Shown: one piece after another, positions 1 to 13,365 of the stretch
How positions within the stretch are numbered: position 1 is the stretch's first letter
Layout: every line of letters starts with the position of its first letter
Origin: Stichopus chloronotus
Lineage: Eukaryota > Echinodermata > Holothuroidea > Aspidochirotida > Stichopodidae
Length of the DNA: 64,000 nucleotides
NCBI GenBank assembly: GCA_021234535.1
Contig: CM037842.1
Location: forward strand, 26,101,106 to 26,165,105
Reading direction: 5' to 3'
Position numbers and translations under genes: made by a program
Notes under the pieces: generated by a model
What the model saw: the letters and a program-made list of their open reading frames with translations, nothing else
Database searches by the model: none
What the model was told of the DNA's origin: nothing

Positions 1-1325
1 GTATTGTAATACAAACTATATCAGTATATGTACAAAATTTGTAGAGATACTCTACAACAACGCTAGTTATGTGCGTAAAGCCATAGTGGTGAGATCTTCA
101 GCAGAAAACAGTGCACTTCAGGGAATATGTAGTCACCCCAATTTATGTTAGTACTGTATTCCTCTGTTCTAATTCGTAGATGGCTCTTTTGCATCATGTG
201 ACAATATTTGGGTTACTGGACTGCTGAATTTATGCAAGTTATTTGTTTACTCTGAATAGCAAATAGTTTGGAATGTCATTAAAGATACTTATATTTTATA
301 AAAGAGGAGACTTGTAAGGTTTTATTGATGCTTCAGAATAAAGTTGGGGTGACTGCTTAACAAATGTTTTATTGATATGGTTGTGGTCTGTGTGCTACTA
401 CAGTGAAATACAATATGTACAGTACTCTACTGTATGTGGCAGAAAGTTTTTGGATGTAAATTATGTAACCCTTCGTCCCATTTAGTTGAGATTAGTAGAC
501 ACCTGTAGTACTTATAGTTTTCTTCTTTTTTTTTCATCTGATACTGACATGTCATTGACATGTTTTCAGTCTTCATTTTTTTTTTTTTCTGCATGTCTTC
601 TTGTGCTATCCTTTCACTCCTTTTTACGTCTGTTGGAGGGCCTGGGGTGAGATTTGCTTTTTTTTTTTTTTTTTACTAGATCCAGGTGCTGCCCTCACCC
701 CAAAAGTTAAATAATGTGTTTACTGTACAAGAAGGAAGATTAATTGCCGTGAACTTATGTTTCTGTTTGCTTCATTTTGAGGTTTCCTCTGGAGGTTGCC
801 TTTGAAGTTTCTATCATGAGGTTTATTTTATTAGGGAACTAACGAATCACATACAACATGAGCATTATGGAAAGTACTGTTCCCAGTGTCTTTCAATAGG
901 ATAAGCAAATATATGAGGATTTGATGTGCAGATACTGTACTTTGAAACTGTGACCCTGTAAGCATGAAGTTTCATTAAACCTTTAGAGTACTGTACGGCT
1001 CTCATTAGGCACAAAACTCTAAAGCATGGCAAATGTCCCATTTTCAAAGTCTTGATGTTTTTAATTGAGCAAGTGTAAGGTTTGATCGTATTGTACATTA
1101 TCCAGATCGTTGACACTGTACTGTTGCTTTGCTTCATTAAAGAATGCTGGTACATGAGTCTTGGGGATGTTACTACAGACTACAGTGCGATATTTCTACT
1201 ACTCCTCAACAAAGTACGCTAAAATAAGCTTGTAATATATGTGACCTCTTCAATCTGTATCAGAAAGTAAAATTCTTTGTTAATTTTTTATGATAGACAT
1301 ATTACACAGAAATGTTATAAATGTC
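1..1325. other. Intergenic, nothing recognised
   Basis: AT-rich sequence with poly-T runs (about 525-535, 577-589 and 659-674) and scattered TACTGTA words. Short open frames here have no codon bias or family motif. Confidence 0.6.
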
Positions 1326-1329
1326 ACCT

Positions 1330-1550
1330 CAAGTTCAGTAATGCAATAAATCTGACCGATAGTAACACTGACATGTACAGTACTGTACTATAGCTGCTGT
1401 ATTATGTGTAATAACATCGTACAGGTATGTAATAACATTGACCTATAATATGTAATAACACTGCTCTTTGGTCAGTAATTAATGTAGAGTTTGACACTGC
1501 CCTCTAGTAATAACACTGACCTTCAGTAATGTAATAGCACTGTAGATCAA
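1330..1550. repeat. Degenerate short tandem repeat, TAATAACACTGACC-like
   Basis: Several imperfect repetitions of a phrase like GTAATAACA(C/T)TGACC, at about 1360, 1408, 1427, 1453, 1505 and 1530. Copies are diverged and spacing varies (roughly 20-50 bases). It resembles an old minisatellite. Confidence 0.45.
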
Positions 1551-4500
1551 ATTGATAGAAATTCCTAGTCACTCAATGGGAGCCATTTTTTGAAAGGACC
1601 ATGTTCCAAAGATGTCCAACGTGTGATGCCCTGGAAGTACCATGTACCAGAGATGTAATCTAGACCAAAAGATCAAGCATATGTGTTACAGTATACTGTA
1701 ACAACTGATTGATAAAAGAAATCCAGCTGCTTATAAATTCACTCAACCATGCAGTATGAGATTTGACCTGGAGTATCTCTGTGAATTTACATGTAGACCT
1801 GATAAAACCCTAGATACAATCGTAATCCCCGAACAAATCACCAAACAATAGCATCACGTATCGGAAGGACTTAACAGTCGGTCAGTCTTTAAGTTTTCTC
1901 TTGGGAGATACTGCACAGATACTGTATGTTGGACACTACAAAGTTGAAGTCTACTGTAAACGGTACTATTTATTAAGTGCAATTGGAAAACAAGGTGCAT
2001 GAAAGTCAGTTGCAGGTTTTGGTACTCAAACATGTTGAAATACTTTACATTGCTGAAGGTGGACTCGGCATACACAAAGTTTAACTTCAGCTGGTTTCGT
2101 CACCAAAATTGACGTTCTTGTAGCTTTCATACAACTATGGCTCTTACCATGAACGCACGCAGCAGACAACTGTAAAGTTGGGTTGATGTGTTTCAGGGCT
2201 GGTACAACCCTCTCACTGAACTGGAAAGTAGGGGGGGGGGGGAAGAGGGATAAAATGTCTAAGAAGGGCCACTCTGAAAAGTCAAATCAAACCTTTTGGC
2301 CTAAAAAAAAAAGTTCATCATATCCAGAAACTTCTCTGGAAATACCTCCTAACACTCCTCCCTTCCTGGTGGTTCCAAACCTGGGTTGTCAGGATTGGTC
2401 TTCTGTAGGGTCACCTGGACCCACACAGCCCCTCACTGAAGTTTTGTCTGAGTCGTCATAGTCTTTGCAAATCCAGGATTGTTTTTTTTCTTTCACCTAC
2501 AGCACTGTACATGGTTGTGCAAGCTGTGATTTGGTCATGGTGTGGGGGGGGGGGGGGGTAAATTGTCTACATTTAATTATGCAGACATTGGTGTATATTT
2601 TTGTCTCACTTTACTGTTTACATGGAGAGCATAATAACCACAATAATTCATTGCGCTCTACTTCCTGTTAGCCATCAGTTTATGTGATTGGTTGTGATGT
2701 CAATGTAAACTTGGTTTGCAAAACAAAATGCTTTTGCTTGCAGTGTTTGCGTGACATCGCATTTGGATTTGCCGATGGCGTGACAGTGTTTGTTAATCCT
2801 TTTTCTGTAGATGTGAAACAAAGAAAATCTTAATTGTCCTGTAAAACAAATGTTCCATATCTGCAAATATATCCAAAAGAATTGAAACACTCCACTCCCA
2901 GGGAAGAACTTTGTAGACACTAATTTGTACACCAGTTAACACCTACTGTACGTTGTACTGCATGTTGTTAGCAAAATATTTTCGATACTCTGTATGTGTG
3001 GCAGTTTCTTGTGGACAGTGACTTAAATTTCCCTGGTTTGTATTTTGACACATGTAACTGTGATCAGAATACAATGCCACAGTCCACTGGCATATTGAAA
3101 CCAGTTCAGGGGTTGGTAAGTGTCGTTAAGTCAGCTAACGTTCCTCAGGGTGGTACAGCTTCATTCCGTTCAGCTGTTGCAACGTACTGCCCTCTACTTA
3201 CAACACTTGCATTAATAGCGTTCAACTCATGACCACATGATGTAGTGAGGACTGGGGGGGGGGAAGGAAACCCACATGGGGCAGTTGTGGTCATGCAGCA
3301 TCCTTTACATTGTGTTCTGTTACAACCGTACGAGAGTAACGTTAGCCAACTGTATTTTTACCGTTCCTAGCTGTCCACCTTGGAGTTGAGGGCAGCATTT
3401 ACGTTTACTCAGGTAGTCACAGAGATCATCCTGATCGTGGGCCACGTTCCCATTTGAAGTGAGAGTGGTGAGTCATTGTTTAATTGCCCCATGGACGTTA
3501 ATTAATTTGACCCAGAGCAATCAACATTTGAGTGATTATGGTGGGTCAACTACAGTATGCAGTAGCTACAAGTACAGTGCACAGTGTGGTGAAAAGATCA
3601 GCAGTGTTCACAAGTTGGCCTATCACTTCGTCACACACTGTACATGCAGTACCACACAAACAATGAAAAACGAACATTAATGAGATCTGGGGTCACCTGA
3701 TCCCCCGATTGTGGACACATTACAGGCACGGTCAATATTATCAAACCCCAAGTAGTTTGATCAAAATCAGTTAATATTGATCTTGAATGAGTTTTGTTGA
3801 TCTGCATTCCCATTTGAGTTTGGTCTACTATGGTTGTTCGTGATCCACCGTACTCACCCACATAGGGAACATGGCTTTCTTTACAGAGCACTCAAACTAC
3901 GTAGTACAGGCCAGACTTCAACTCCAGTAAGATGAAACTTGAAGTATGTACCAGGAATGAACACCTGTTTGCTCAGTAATAGTCAATACTTGCTGTAAAT
4001 TTATTGTTGTATTAAAGTAAGCTCACCGAGAAACAAACCTCTTGGCTATGGGATTGTATAAATAACATGCAAGGTTATTGTCATAGTTGTGGGAAGCATT
4101 TTGCTTTCTTTGCCCTCTCAAAATGTCTATCTGTCTCAGAGTTATTGTTGACTGTCAAGAGAGCTTTACTTCATGCGCAGTCCTCGGTGATGCTGTACTC
4201 AGGAGTGATATACATCAGTTACAAAGACATCACAAATTTGAGATACATTGCTACAACTTTGGAGAGAAGGACGGCAATACTGCAGATTTCTCAAAATGGT
4301 GAAAAGTAACAGTACAATACAGTAGCTAGCTGGAAATAATTGATACTTTTCAGTAGTAACAACTAGGGAGATTTTTGGACTTGGATCTTATATTTCCCTC
4401 CAAAGGGTTGCAATTCGCTATTCAGTATTTTTCCTGTCAGTGACAATGTACTGTAGGATTGTTTTTCCTCATGAATGGAAAATCTCTCTTGTGATAATGG

Positions 4501-7400
4501 TTTTGCTATACATTAACTTGTCATGTATGCTCATCAAAATGAAACAGTTGAATGCCCTGTTGCATTTCAATCTACTACTCGTATAGTGATACTGAAGACT
4601 TTCAAGAGATGTCACCATGGCAACTGCACTATAATTTGCATTTAGCGATTTCATTTTTTCTTTCATTTGGTTAATTCTCAGTCGCAAGCTAATGTGCTTG
4701 GTGTATTCAGTATCAGGTCTTCGTAAACATGTGCTACAGTAGTGAATAGCTAGCTGTGGTAACATTTGTTTGTAGACCGCTTGCTCTTGTCGTCAATTTG
4801 CATGCTGCTGTATGTCCATGAAGTTGCATGCTGTATGTTTCAGAGGTCATATAATATATCTCGGTCACCGCTCCCTGATTGGCACCGCTGTGGTACCCTG
4901 GTTGTGTCCTACTGTACTGTCAATGACCAGTAACTGCAGTCCAACCTCACTATCACTTTGGATGGGGGTTGCTAGTATTTCAGAATGGTTGCCACCCTAT
5001 ATTCTGACACCCCTATGCTCCTACACCTCTACGTTGCTACTCATCCATTACATTCTAACACCAGCATTTGGAGCCCTGCCATGGGCCATGGCTATGATGT
5101 TCAGATCAATTATGATGCATTCTCCATGTTGTGTGGGGCTTATAAGTTTCAACACATGTTAAATGTGAAACGAAATACAGTACATCACCATCAAGGACGT
5201 CAGTAAATAACATGACAGTACGATACTTGTGTATTTGTTAGTTTGTAAATTTGTGCATGGATGGATACCTGGGAGAGAGCTTGTCCAATTAAGATGGTGA
5301 TGCCATTGGTTTTGGGGCCTCACACTACTCCTTACCCACGGCGTCCCAGAGGGTCTTTACTAAGTAAGTTTTGTCTGTAGGAATCTAGAGGTGTCAGAAC
5401 ATTGGAATGTCACAATATAGTTCACTCGCCCTCCAGAACAGTGGAGTACTATACTCACTGTACACTATATTTGCACATTCCTGGCCACTGTACTAATTCT
5501 TTGATTCTCTTCCCCCCCCCCCCATTGACACAAACCTGTTACAGTTTGGGGTTATATAAAGTTGCATAATTAACCCTCGATCATGCAGTTGCTGTGGGTA
5601 AATGTGCAAAAGAGCGCTTTGAAAAATGAGTACATGTAATGTAATATTAGCACAATCAGCACATTTTGTCAAAACAAGGCATCATACTGTATATAGAAGT
5701 ATGAGGCAGATAAATACCCCCTCTACAACTCACACTGTGCAACCCCCCCCCCTCTCCTCCTTTCCCCCAGCACACCTCTCAAGTAAAGACACTTTATGGT
5801 TCCACTGTTCGTCTTCAAAATTTGGTCTTCTCCTCAAGGATAGTCTGTCATCAATTCTGTGCCAGATGTTTCCCGGATATCCTTCCTCCAGCCCCACAGT
5901 GATTGGTCGTTGAAAAAAATCCATATTCATCAGGAGCGTTTTGGGAGTTGGACAGCTTTTCGAGGTTCTTTGATGGGTACTTTAAACGCATTAAGAAGTA
6001 CACTGCGTGTCTGTCTCTTCTTTGATTTGATATACATACTGCGCATATTTTAATGTCAGAGAGGTGCATAGGATAACCCCAAATAAGAGAGAAAAAAAAG
6101 AGAGGTTTTTGTTTGCCATCAATGCAAACATTTTCTTAAAATATATCTGGAAGTGTGCACTTGAGTGAAAACCAAATCACTGCTATATCTGCAGATCTGC
6201 TTCCAATAGGGAAGCAGCTGTAAGAGGAGAACGTGGTAAAAATGTAAGTGAACTGTATTAATGCACACTGAGTGTCCAGAGATACAGAATAATCATGGCG
6301 GCTATTGGCAGGACAAGTCTCATACCTACTACAGGACCCAGTTATTGGAACCTTATCTTTGGACCTAAAAATAAAGCTCTGTATCAGCAGGGCTAGTCAC
6401 AAAGCTGTTCGTGTTAGGGCCCAGGTTTGGGTTACGTGGGCCACGTAGGGTCCACGTAGGGAAGCACAGGAGCACAGTTGCATTTCTGATTTCAGCCCTG
6501 TGAATGGGCCTCACCTGCCATAAACAATTTGGTTGAGTTCAATTCTTCTCCTGTAAATTTTTCTTCACCGGCCAAATTGTTAATTGTCTTATTCATGCTA
6601 ATATTTTCAAGTAAACCTCTTAACCATCTCTCCCAGTGTCACAGGAGCACAAGGTATCGGTTGAAAGCTGGTGGTGGTCTGGCAGAACAGAAGTGGCACA
6701 CACCCATTGTTCTTATGTGCCTCCCTCCTAACAACACCCACCCCCCTCCTGTCCCTCGCCCACCACAAATGCCGTGATGATGACCCAGTACGCATTTATC
6801 GATCTCTTCTGCTGCAAAATCAAAGGAAAACTTTCCAATTTTACAGTACTGTATTGTATCCCAAACTCATCCAAGGCCAAATTGACACAGCAGACCCAAA
6901 ATGATTTTGCTCTACCATTCCCATTGATAGTTTCCCTCAAACAGTTCAATGACCCACAAAGACCTCGATCCAATATTCTCATAAAATCTTCAATTGATCC
7001 TTAATTCCAGCTTCCATGTATATAAGGTCACAGTTTCTTGCAAAGTCATACTCACATCATTTCTGCACCTTTTTTAACTTTGCTTTTCCTAATCTTTTTT
7101 TTATCTTTCAAGAATCCATTATTGAAATTCATTTTAACAGGATTCCCTTGGTCCGTTTCCAGGCTGCGGTACTAAAATGCATCAATTTTGCTCAGTGACA
7201 CAACAAATTGTCCATGAAAAAAACAGAGAGAGAGATTCTGCCAGCATGCAACAGTGAGCTTTGCAGTTTGCAAGATGAAAAACATTTTTAATTTGAAATG
7301 TTATGACCCGCTGGGAGATCGCGATCCATTTGCTTCCCTGTAGGTTCGTAACCAATGGCAACAAATTGTGTTCCAAATCACTAGAAAATCCTGGCTATGA
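1551..7400. other. Intergenic, no supported gene
   Basis: AT-rich DNA with many TACTGTA/TACAGTA words and long homopolymers: 12 G at 2231-2242, 15 G at 2544-2558, and C runs near 5513-5523 and 5745-5752. A short palindrome TACGTGGGCCACGTA lies at 6433-6447. Open frames are short and overlap on several strands, as expected by chance. No splice-compatible exon chain was seen. Confidence 0.55.
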
Positions 7401-10400
7401 GTTTCTCCTAGATTCCAAAAATCTCTTCCTCCGGGTATGAATCTTGTAACTTTGGCTTATTTGGCAAGCTGCAGTGGAAAAAAAAAAAAAAATCAATCAA
7501 CGCTGCCTCTGCGGAGAATCAATGATGAGACTCACAATTGGCTGCATTCGGTGAGACTCCATCCTCCGTCGGATTCGACTGCTTCGGTAATATCTCCGCA
7601 AATATTCATCTGCCGGGAATGTTCTTCCACCCCCCCCCCCCTTGATTGCTTTGCAGGCATTTCAGGATAGGTTTTGACAGCTTTTTTGTTTTAAACGTTT
7701 TCCTCGATCGTCGCGACAAAAGCAGTCATCTTATATTCCACGAGTGAAACAAGGAAATTGAAAGACCTTTCGTGAATTTTCGTTAAACACTTTTAAAGTA
7801 ATCGCCCAAGCGATTCTTCATTTTGTCTTTGGTAGTTACTATGTCTCTTAATCACCAGGATGAGTATTATTCCCCGGATAGTTGCAGACGTAGCAAATTT
7901 AAGATCGTTTATTTATTTGCGGCTAATGGATGGACCAATTAAGATACGATCAAAGGAGTTAATTTTACAGTAGGAGTACTCGGATGGAACGTTTGGCCTT
8001 CAGAATCGTGGGTGCATTTCCTTGTAGTACTGTATCTTCTAAAACTGCGCTTTGATGTCGGGCAGATCTGGAAACGAGATTGTTCGAAAAAAAGAAACGG
8101 TGAATTGATCCGGAGATGTTTGCTTGCACGATTATTGCTCGAAAGCTGGATGAAATTCCTGTTTGATTTTTGTTTTCCATGCTGTGTTTCAGTTGCGCAT
8201 GTACAGTACCCATCATTATGTGTTTCAGTAACATAAATTGGTGTGACAAAACAATGTTTTCATGATTTGCAAAGATGGATGCTTTTCGAATTGATTGAAG
8301 TAAATCGGTTCACAGAATGAACCTTTTTTGCAAAGTTCTCATTCTACCCAAACTTACGTAAGAATTGAATTTTGTATGCACACTGAAGGAGCATGTGTAT
8401 GGTAAGATGGTCTTGCGAGATGGAATTTTTGCAAATTATCCAAGCAGGACCGAGACTATCAGAAGAAGTGACATTACACCCGGCATTACTCGTTAAGCAA
8501 TGACAACGGTCGACTGAGGATATGATTGCATATCTATAAAAGTCCTTGCAATGTTCTGAACATTTCTCTTTGTAGAGACTGATCACAAAACATGCTTCAA
8601 ATTTTGTGAAGGCATCTTCAACAATTTGAATTTTGGAAAGAGGAACAGCTGTATGAAATGTCGGAAACTCGGAATATGCCTGTCATACAGTATATTTAAC
8701 CGTAGAAAGTACTATAATTTCAGAGTATTTGCTTGTTAACTTGGACAGAACATCGTGCAGATTTGTAATGGTGAGCTAGATTCCAAAAGGCAGTTCATTG
8801 TGGAATTGTATCGGTTACTTCATCTCAGGTTATATACGACTACTTGTGTGTGGTTATGACTGTAATGTCAGGTCTCTATTTTCTTGTCCAATAGCAAACG
8901 TGCATCGTGATAACTGTGTCGTGTGAATTTTATTCTGCTGAGTGGAGATCTCAAGCCATGATTTGACTTCAAAATGTTTATGATATGTAAAACATCACAG
9001 CAAAAGGTCTACCAACTCACTGCATTAGATATCAAATCTCCTGCATACTCTGTTCCTGGGAATGCTCATCAAATTTTCAGAAAACAGGAAAACTCTGTAA
9101 CCGCTTGATTTGAAATGCTTCCAAGTCTGCACAAATTTTTACTAGATCTGAAGAACTTTCATCAGCTGTGTCCTTCGTTTCCCTCGTCTCATCGGACACG
9201 ACGAGACCTCGAAAGCTTGTCGGGGAGGGTTTTCCAGAGCTCTTTACTTGTTTTTTTGCATTCAATGCCACTCACGTGTAGAAGTACTTTGCTACGGGAG
9301 GTACACGTTTTTGTTTGTGAATCTTTGCAGAGGCTTTTTCCCGTCGTGTGGTACATTAGGACGTCGTCTGTGAATTCTAATGAAGCATACGAGCTGCCCA
9401 GTTGTGTGAGTTTAATACAGCATACAGAATTTCAAACCATTAGCCACGCAGATCACATATCTGAGCTTTCTTCCACTCTCTGATGTGAATTTCACCCTCG
9501 ATACATGAGAAGATAAGACATTGGTTTCCAGGAGTACTAACATTTTGGCTCTTCCGTTGCTATGGTGCCCTCCCGTTACACAGATCTTTTCGATTGAAAA
9601 AGAAGGAAGTTTTGTTTCTTCATGTATCATGAAGCTGATTGTAGTTCGTCTTTCTGTGTTCTCTTACATCCGGATGAACCTGAAGTCTTGTACAGTGTCC
9701 AGTAAAACTTAAAGAGAGCAGCTCTGTGATGGTCAGACAAGTCTGTTTGGAATTATTTCACCTGTTCTTCTATCCATTTGGAAACGAAAATGTACAGGTA
9801 ATCGTTTTGGAAATGTTGAATTCTGCAAAAAGATTAACTTTTACAGGGATTTGGTAATAATCGATTCAAAGGCAACATTTAGATTTTAATGATATTTGGT
9901 AGTGCTGTATTTAAATATTTCAGTTCATTGATTGTGTGGCTTGCACATCTTTCGCCATGCTGGTACCTGTATGTACTGTAGTATAGGTATAGGCTCAATA
10001 TAGGCTATTTACCATTGGTGATTGGTGAAATAGACTCTACACCCGTGATCCCCGAAGTCACTATGACACGGTTTTGACGCATTGACCTGTCAGTTTGAAG
10101 GTCATGAGAAAAAACACCAAAGGAGGGATTTCACTTGTATTTACTGCAGTCTCAATGCTTGCACACAGTACATGCCATTGAAATTTGTAGTTGGTCCATT
10201 TTTCTTCTTTATTTTGACTCAATGGATATCTCTTAAACACTTTAATGCACACATTCACACATCTCTTAAATTACTGTACACTCCTGTTTTTATCTCTATA
10301 CATTACATGTATAGAGATATTGTCAGGCTATTTGGCCATTTTGATATTCTTTTAGAATGATGTCAGGATCTCAATCCATTGTCAATGTGTATCAGACTTT

Positions 10401-12340
10401 TCCATCAAGTTTCTATGCAAGTAAGCAAAAGACGTTACTACTGTAGTTCAGGTGTGAAAAAAATACATACAATGAGTCTTTTTGCAATTTATTGACCAAA
10501 AAAGGGCCTGAAACCTGGAAAAGGTACATTATTCCCATAGTTCTGTACACAGTACTTGCGTAAATCATAAATGTTTCAATCCTTTGTTTGGATTGGTGGG
10601 CCCTGGGCAGTGTAAAGCAGTTCCTACTTTTATAGGCTGTGATTGTGTTATAGTAAAGGACAGAGTGGTATTGAGGTTTTGTAACTCAATTGTGTGTATT
10701 CTCAACTTCAAACAAAGAATGATGTCAAGAATGTCACAAAAGAATAAATAAGTACAAAAGAAGAATGTCAGATGCCAGGTGTAAGTTTCATTCAATGGTG
10801 ATACTGTAAGACCCACTAAATTACTGTTCAATTACCTCGAACCTGTATTTCATTAATTTTATTAAGCGATTCCCGTTCAGTAGCATTCACCTAGCAACAT
10901 CATTGAACTCAACCAATCTTTACACAATTGGCTCGCTCAGAACAATGCCTTGATTCCAGGTGTTTAGTCGCTCACATTTTCAGAGAAGGTGAAAAAAAAC
11001 TCGAGAAAAATTGTTTTATAGACCTAAATGAATGCATTTACTTTTTTACATTGTTAAACAATGGATATCATGCAAATGTACTAAGTGGCAGAAGTCTAGT
11101 ATTTTGTCAACACCAGATACATCAACCAGATTTTCAAACTTTTCTGATCATTGTTGTCAATCTCTCCAATCAGAATTTAACTGTTTCTAACATATTTAGG
11201 ACATCCTCACGAAGGAACATTGAATAACCAGAAGTATTGAGATTCTGCAGCTTTGGTGCCATAGTTTACAATTTCTCTTCCTTTCTTACAAAATCCCACT
11301 CTAACACTTCGTTCTTGACAGGTGGCTTCAACAAAATGCTGTATCTCTGTTTGTTACTGCAGCTAATGCCATTATGTACAGTAGGCTATTGTAGCACCAG
11401 TTGCTGTAGCTATAGTGACAGAGCAGTGACCTTTGACATTACCTACCCTGGACAGGCAGGTTAAAGGAATTTACCATTAATAAAGGGAAGAAAAAAATTT
11501 CTTAAAAATTAGGGAAGCAGTTCAGTCTCTCTTTTGGTTAGAACCATATCTCAATAGCATATACAGTATATTCTGTTTGAAAGTCATGGATTTTGTAACA
11601 AATTTCTCCTTTTTTTTACAGTGGTACATTGCATCATGGGAAACCTGTGATGTCATACCGTCCATACTTATTGAACATCCTGTGTAAATCTTGACTTCTT
11701 TCAAAGAAACGTTACGATACTCTCAAGATTTGAAAATTTTATTTTTACACTTTACACTCAGTCAGCATTATACCCAATCTAACTTTTCACTGATGTCAAA
11801 TTTCAAGGTTAATATATTAAGCACTTCAATTTTTCTGAGGTTGAACAACAAAAATAGTAAACTTGTAGTACTTCTCTGCTGTTACATAACATTTTGTGAT
11901 CTTGATGAAATGGGAAATGGTTCTTTACCAGCTAGCACTCTAAGCAATATCTTGAATTATGAACGTGATACTGGAGTTTGATTGAAAGTACTTGGGAGAA
12001 AAAGAAAAAAAGTTTTTCATTTCAGATCCCCTTACATACATGTTGTCACTCAAAGATTTTTCAAGTCTGCAGTATTCCAGAGTGCTGCCCTCTTCTCGTT
12101 GTACCAACCAACGTACTGGTTTGGCAGTGAGATTTTGTGGATTGCTATACTCCCTTAATTGCTACAACTGACCTTCACCTTTTATACTCTTCTCTTTTGC
12201 ATTAAATTACGGCTTTCTAAGAATATTCAGACTTTCATATACCTTGAATGGAACGCATATGTGTACACAGACAATGTGACTGTCAAATGTTGTGTGTGCC
12301 CAGCAGTATGATAGGGTAGCTTGTAATTAACTGCAACATA
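7401..12340. other. Intergenic, unique-looking, no supported gene
   Basis: About 7.4-9.7 kb is less repetitive than its flanks and has more CpG, but no exon with good signals could be built. The longest frame (9115-9483, 122 codons, +) has no recognisable motif. A perfect 13-base inverted repeat (TATCTCTATACAT) with a 3-base loop is at 10291-10319. The rest is plain AT-rich sequence. Confidence 0.5.
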
Positions 12341-12550
12341 GAATGACTCTGGAGCAATTTGCCCACAGGTGTTCATTTCTCAGAGTCACTTGACATTTTT
12401 AAGGAGAGATTGGAAAAGTATCTCACGCATATCACACTTAAGCCTTTGTGGTCGAACGTGTTCTTTATTTCTTCCTTTTGCTAGAAATTTTCTTTGTCTT
12501 CTTGTTTTGTAAAGTGCCATGAGCGCCATCCACTTCAGTGGATTTGGCAC
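12341..12550 (+). mobile_element. 3' end of a CR1/L2-like non-LTR retrotransposon (5'-truncated)
   Basis: Codons 12347-12481 read LWSNLPTGVHF, then SLDIFKERLEKYL, then a TAG at 12482. This matches the familiar LINE reverse-transcriptase tail pattern LWN-x-LP ... S-x-x-x-FK-x-x-L-x-x-x-L. Just downstream, TTGTAAAGTGCCATGAGCGC and a short hairpin around GTGCCA/TGGCAC resemble the 3' UTR tails of CR1/L2-type LINEs and their SINE partners. A TGA lies in frame just upstream of the motif, so only a dead fragment remains. Confidence 0.6.
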
Positions 12551-12639
12551 ATCAGTCTTTAGTACACTAGTTACAGTATGAACACTAGTAAATTAAAGTG
12601 TACAGGAATTACCCGCCTACATCTTTTACCGCCAGTGGA

Positions 12640-12990
12640 GTTACACTATGTTATGGTGAAGTACTAGTCAAACTTCACTGTAGATAGTGTCAGCTTTTGT
12701 AGAGCTACAGTATAAGTACTGTTTATTGTATTTGTGTAGGCTTCAAGATCTACTGCACACTACAATGTATTGTCATCCGTCGTACAGTACTGCACCATAC
12801 TGTAGATAGTGTAGGCTGAAAGAGCTACTGTTTCGTTTCGTTTCATTTCATGTATTGTAGTGTACACCATGTTGTCTTGACACCTGTCATACAGCACTAC
12901 TGTATATAGGCTTGAAGAGCTTCACTATACAACAACAGTCATACTGTAGGCCTACTGCAAGTCCTGCAAATAGTGTAGGCAGTAGAAATC
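12640..12990. repeat. Degenerate tandem repeat with GTGTAGGCT(T)GAAGAGCTACTG core
   Basis: Related phrases occur near 12688, 12733, 12807, 12904 and 12972, mixed with TACTGTA words. A TTTCG/TTTCA microsatellite lies at about 12832-12852. Units are too diverged to give a clean period. Confidence 0.45.
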
Positions 12991-13222
12991 TCATTACTTA
13001 GAGAACATTGTTTTAGTTTTCTGCAGTTTTCAAGATAGAAAATTGTACTGTACAAGGCTTGACTTACTAAAGTACCACAAACCGCACAGTAAGACCACGT
13101 GTTTCCTAAAGTTATTCGAAAATGGGATCGTATGGATAACATCTATACTGCCTTAGAGAAAGCCTGATGTAGTTATCACATTATAATCATGATGGCATAT
13201 ACTGTGCAATCTGTGCCAACTG

Positions 13223-13365
13223 TGGTTCAAGCAGAGAGCTGCTACAGTAGAGTAACAGCTCCCTGGTTCAAGCAGAGGGCTGCTATGGTAGAGTAGCAGC
13301 TCCCCAGTTGGAGCATGGAGCTGTTAGAGTAGTGTAGCACCTACCTGGTTCAAGCGTGGAGCTCC
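13223..13365. repeat. Minisatellite, about 41-42 bp unit, 3.5 copies
   Basis: The phrase GGTTCAAGCAGAGAGCTGCT and variants start at about 13223, 13264, 13306 and 13347, giving a regular 41-42 bp spacing. Each unit also carries AGTAGAGTAGCAGCTCC. Confidence 0.7.

Noticed and set aside
9077..9483. Overlapping frames on both strands (9077-9271 minus, 9115-9483 plus)
   Set aside because: The minus peptide looks somewhat protein-like, but there are no convincing splice sites, no motif, and the frames conflict.
13223..13365. GGTTCAAGC boxes as tRNA B-box sequences
   Set aside because: They are units of a 41-42 bp minisatellite, with no A box or cloverleaf around them.
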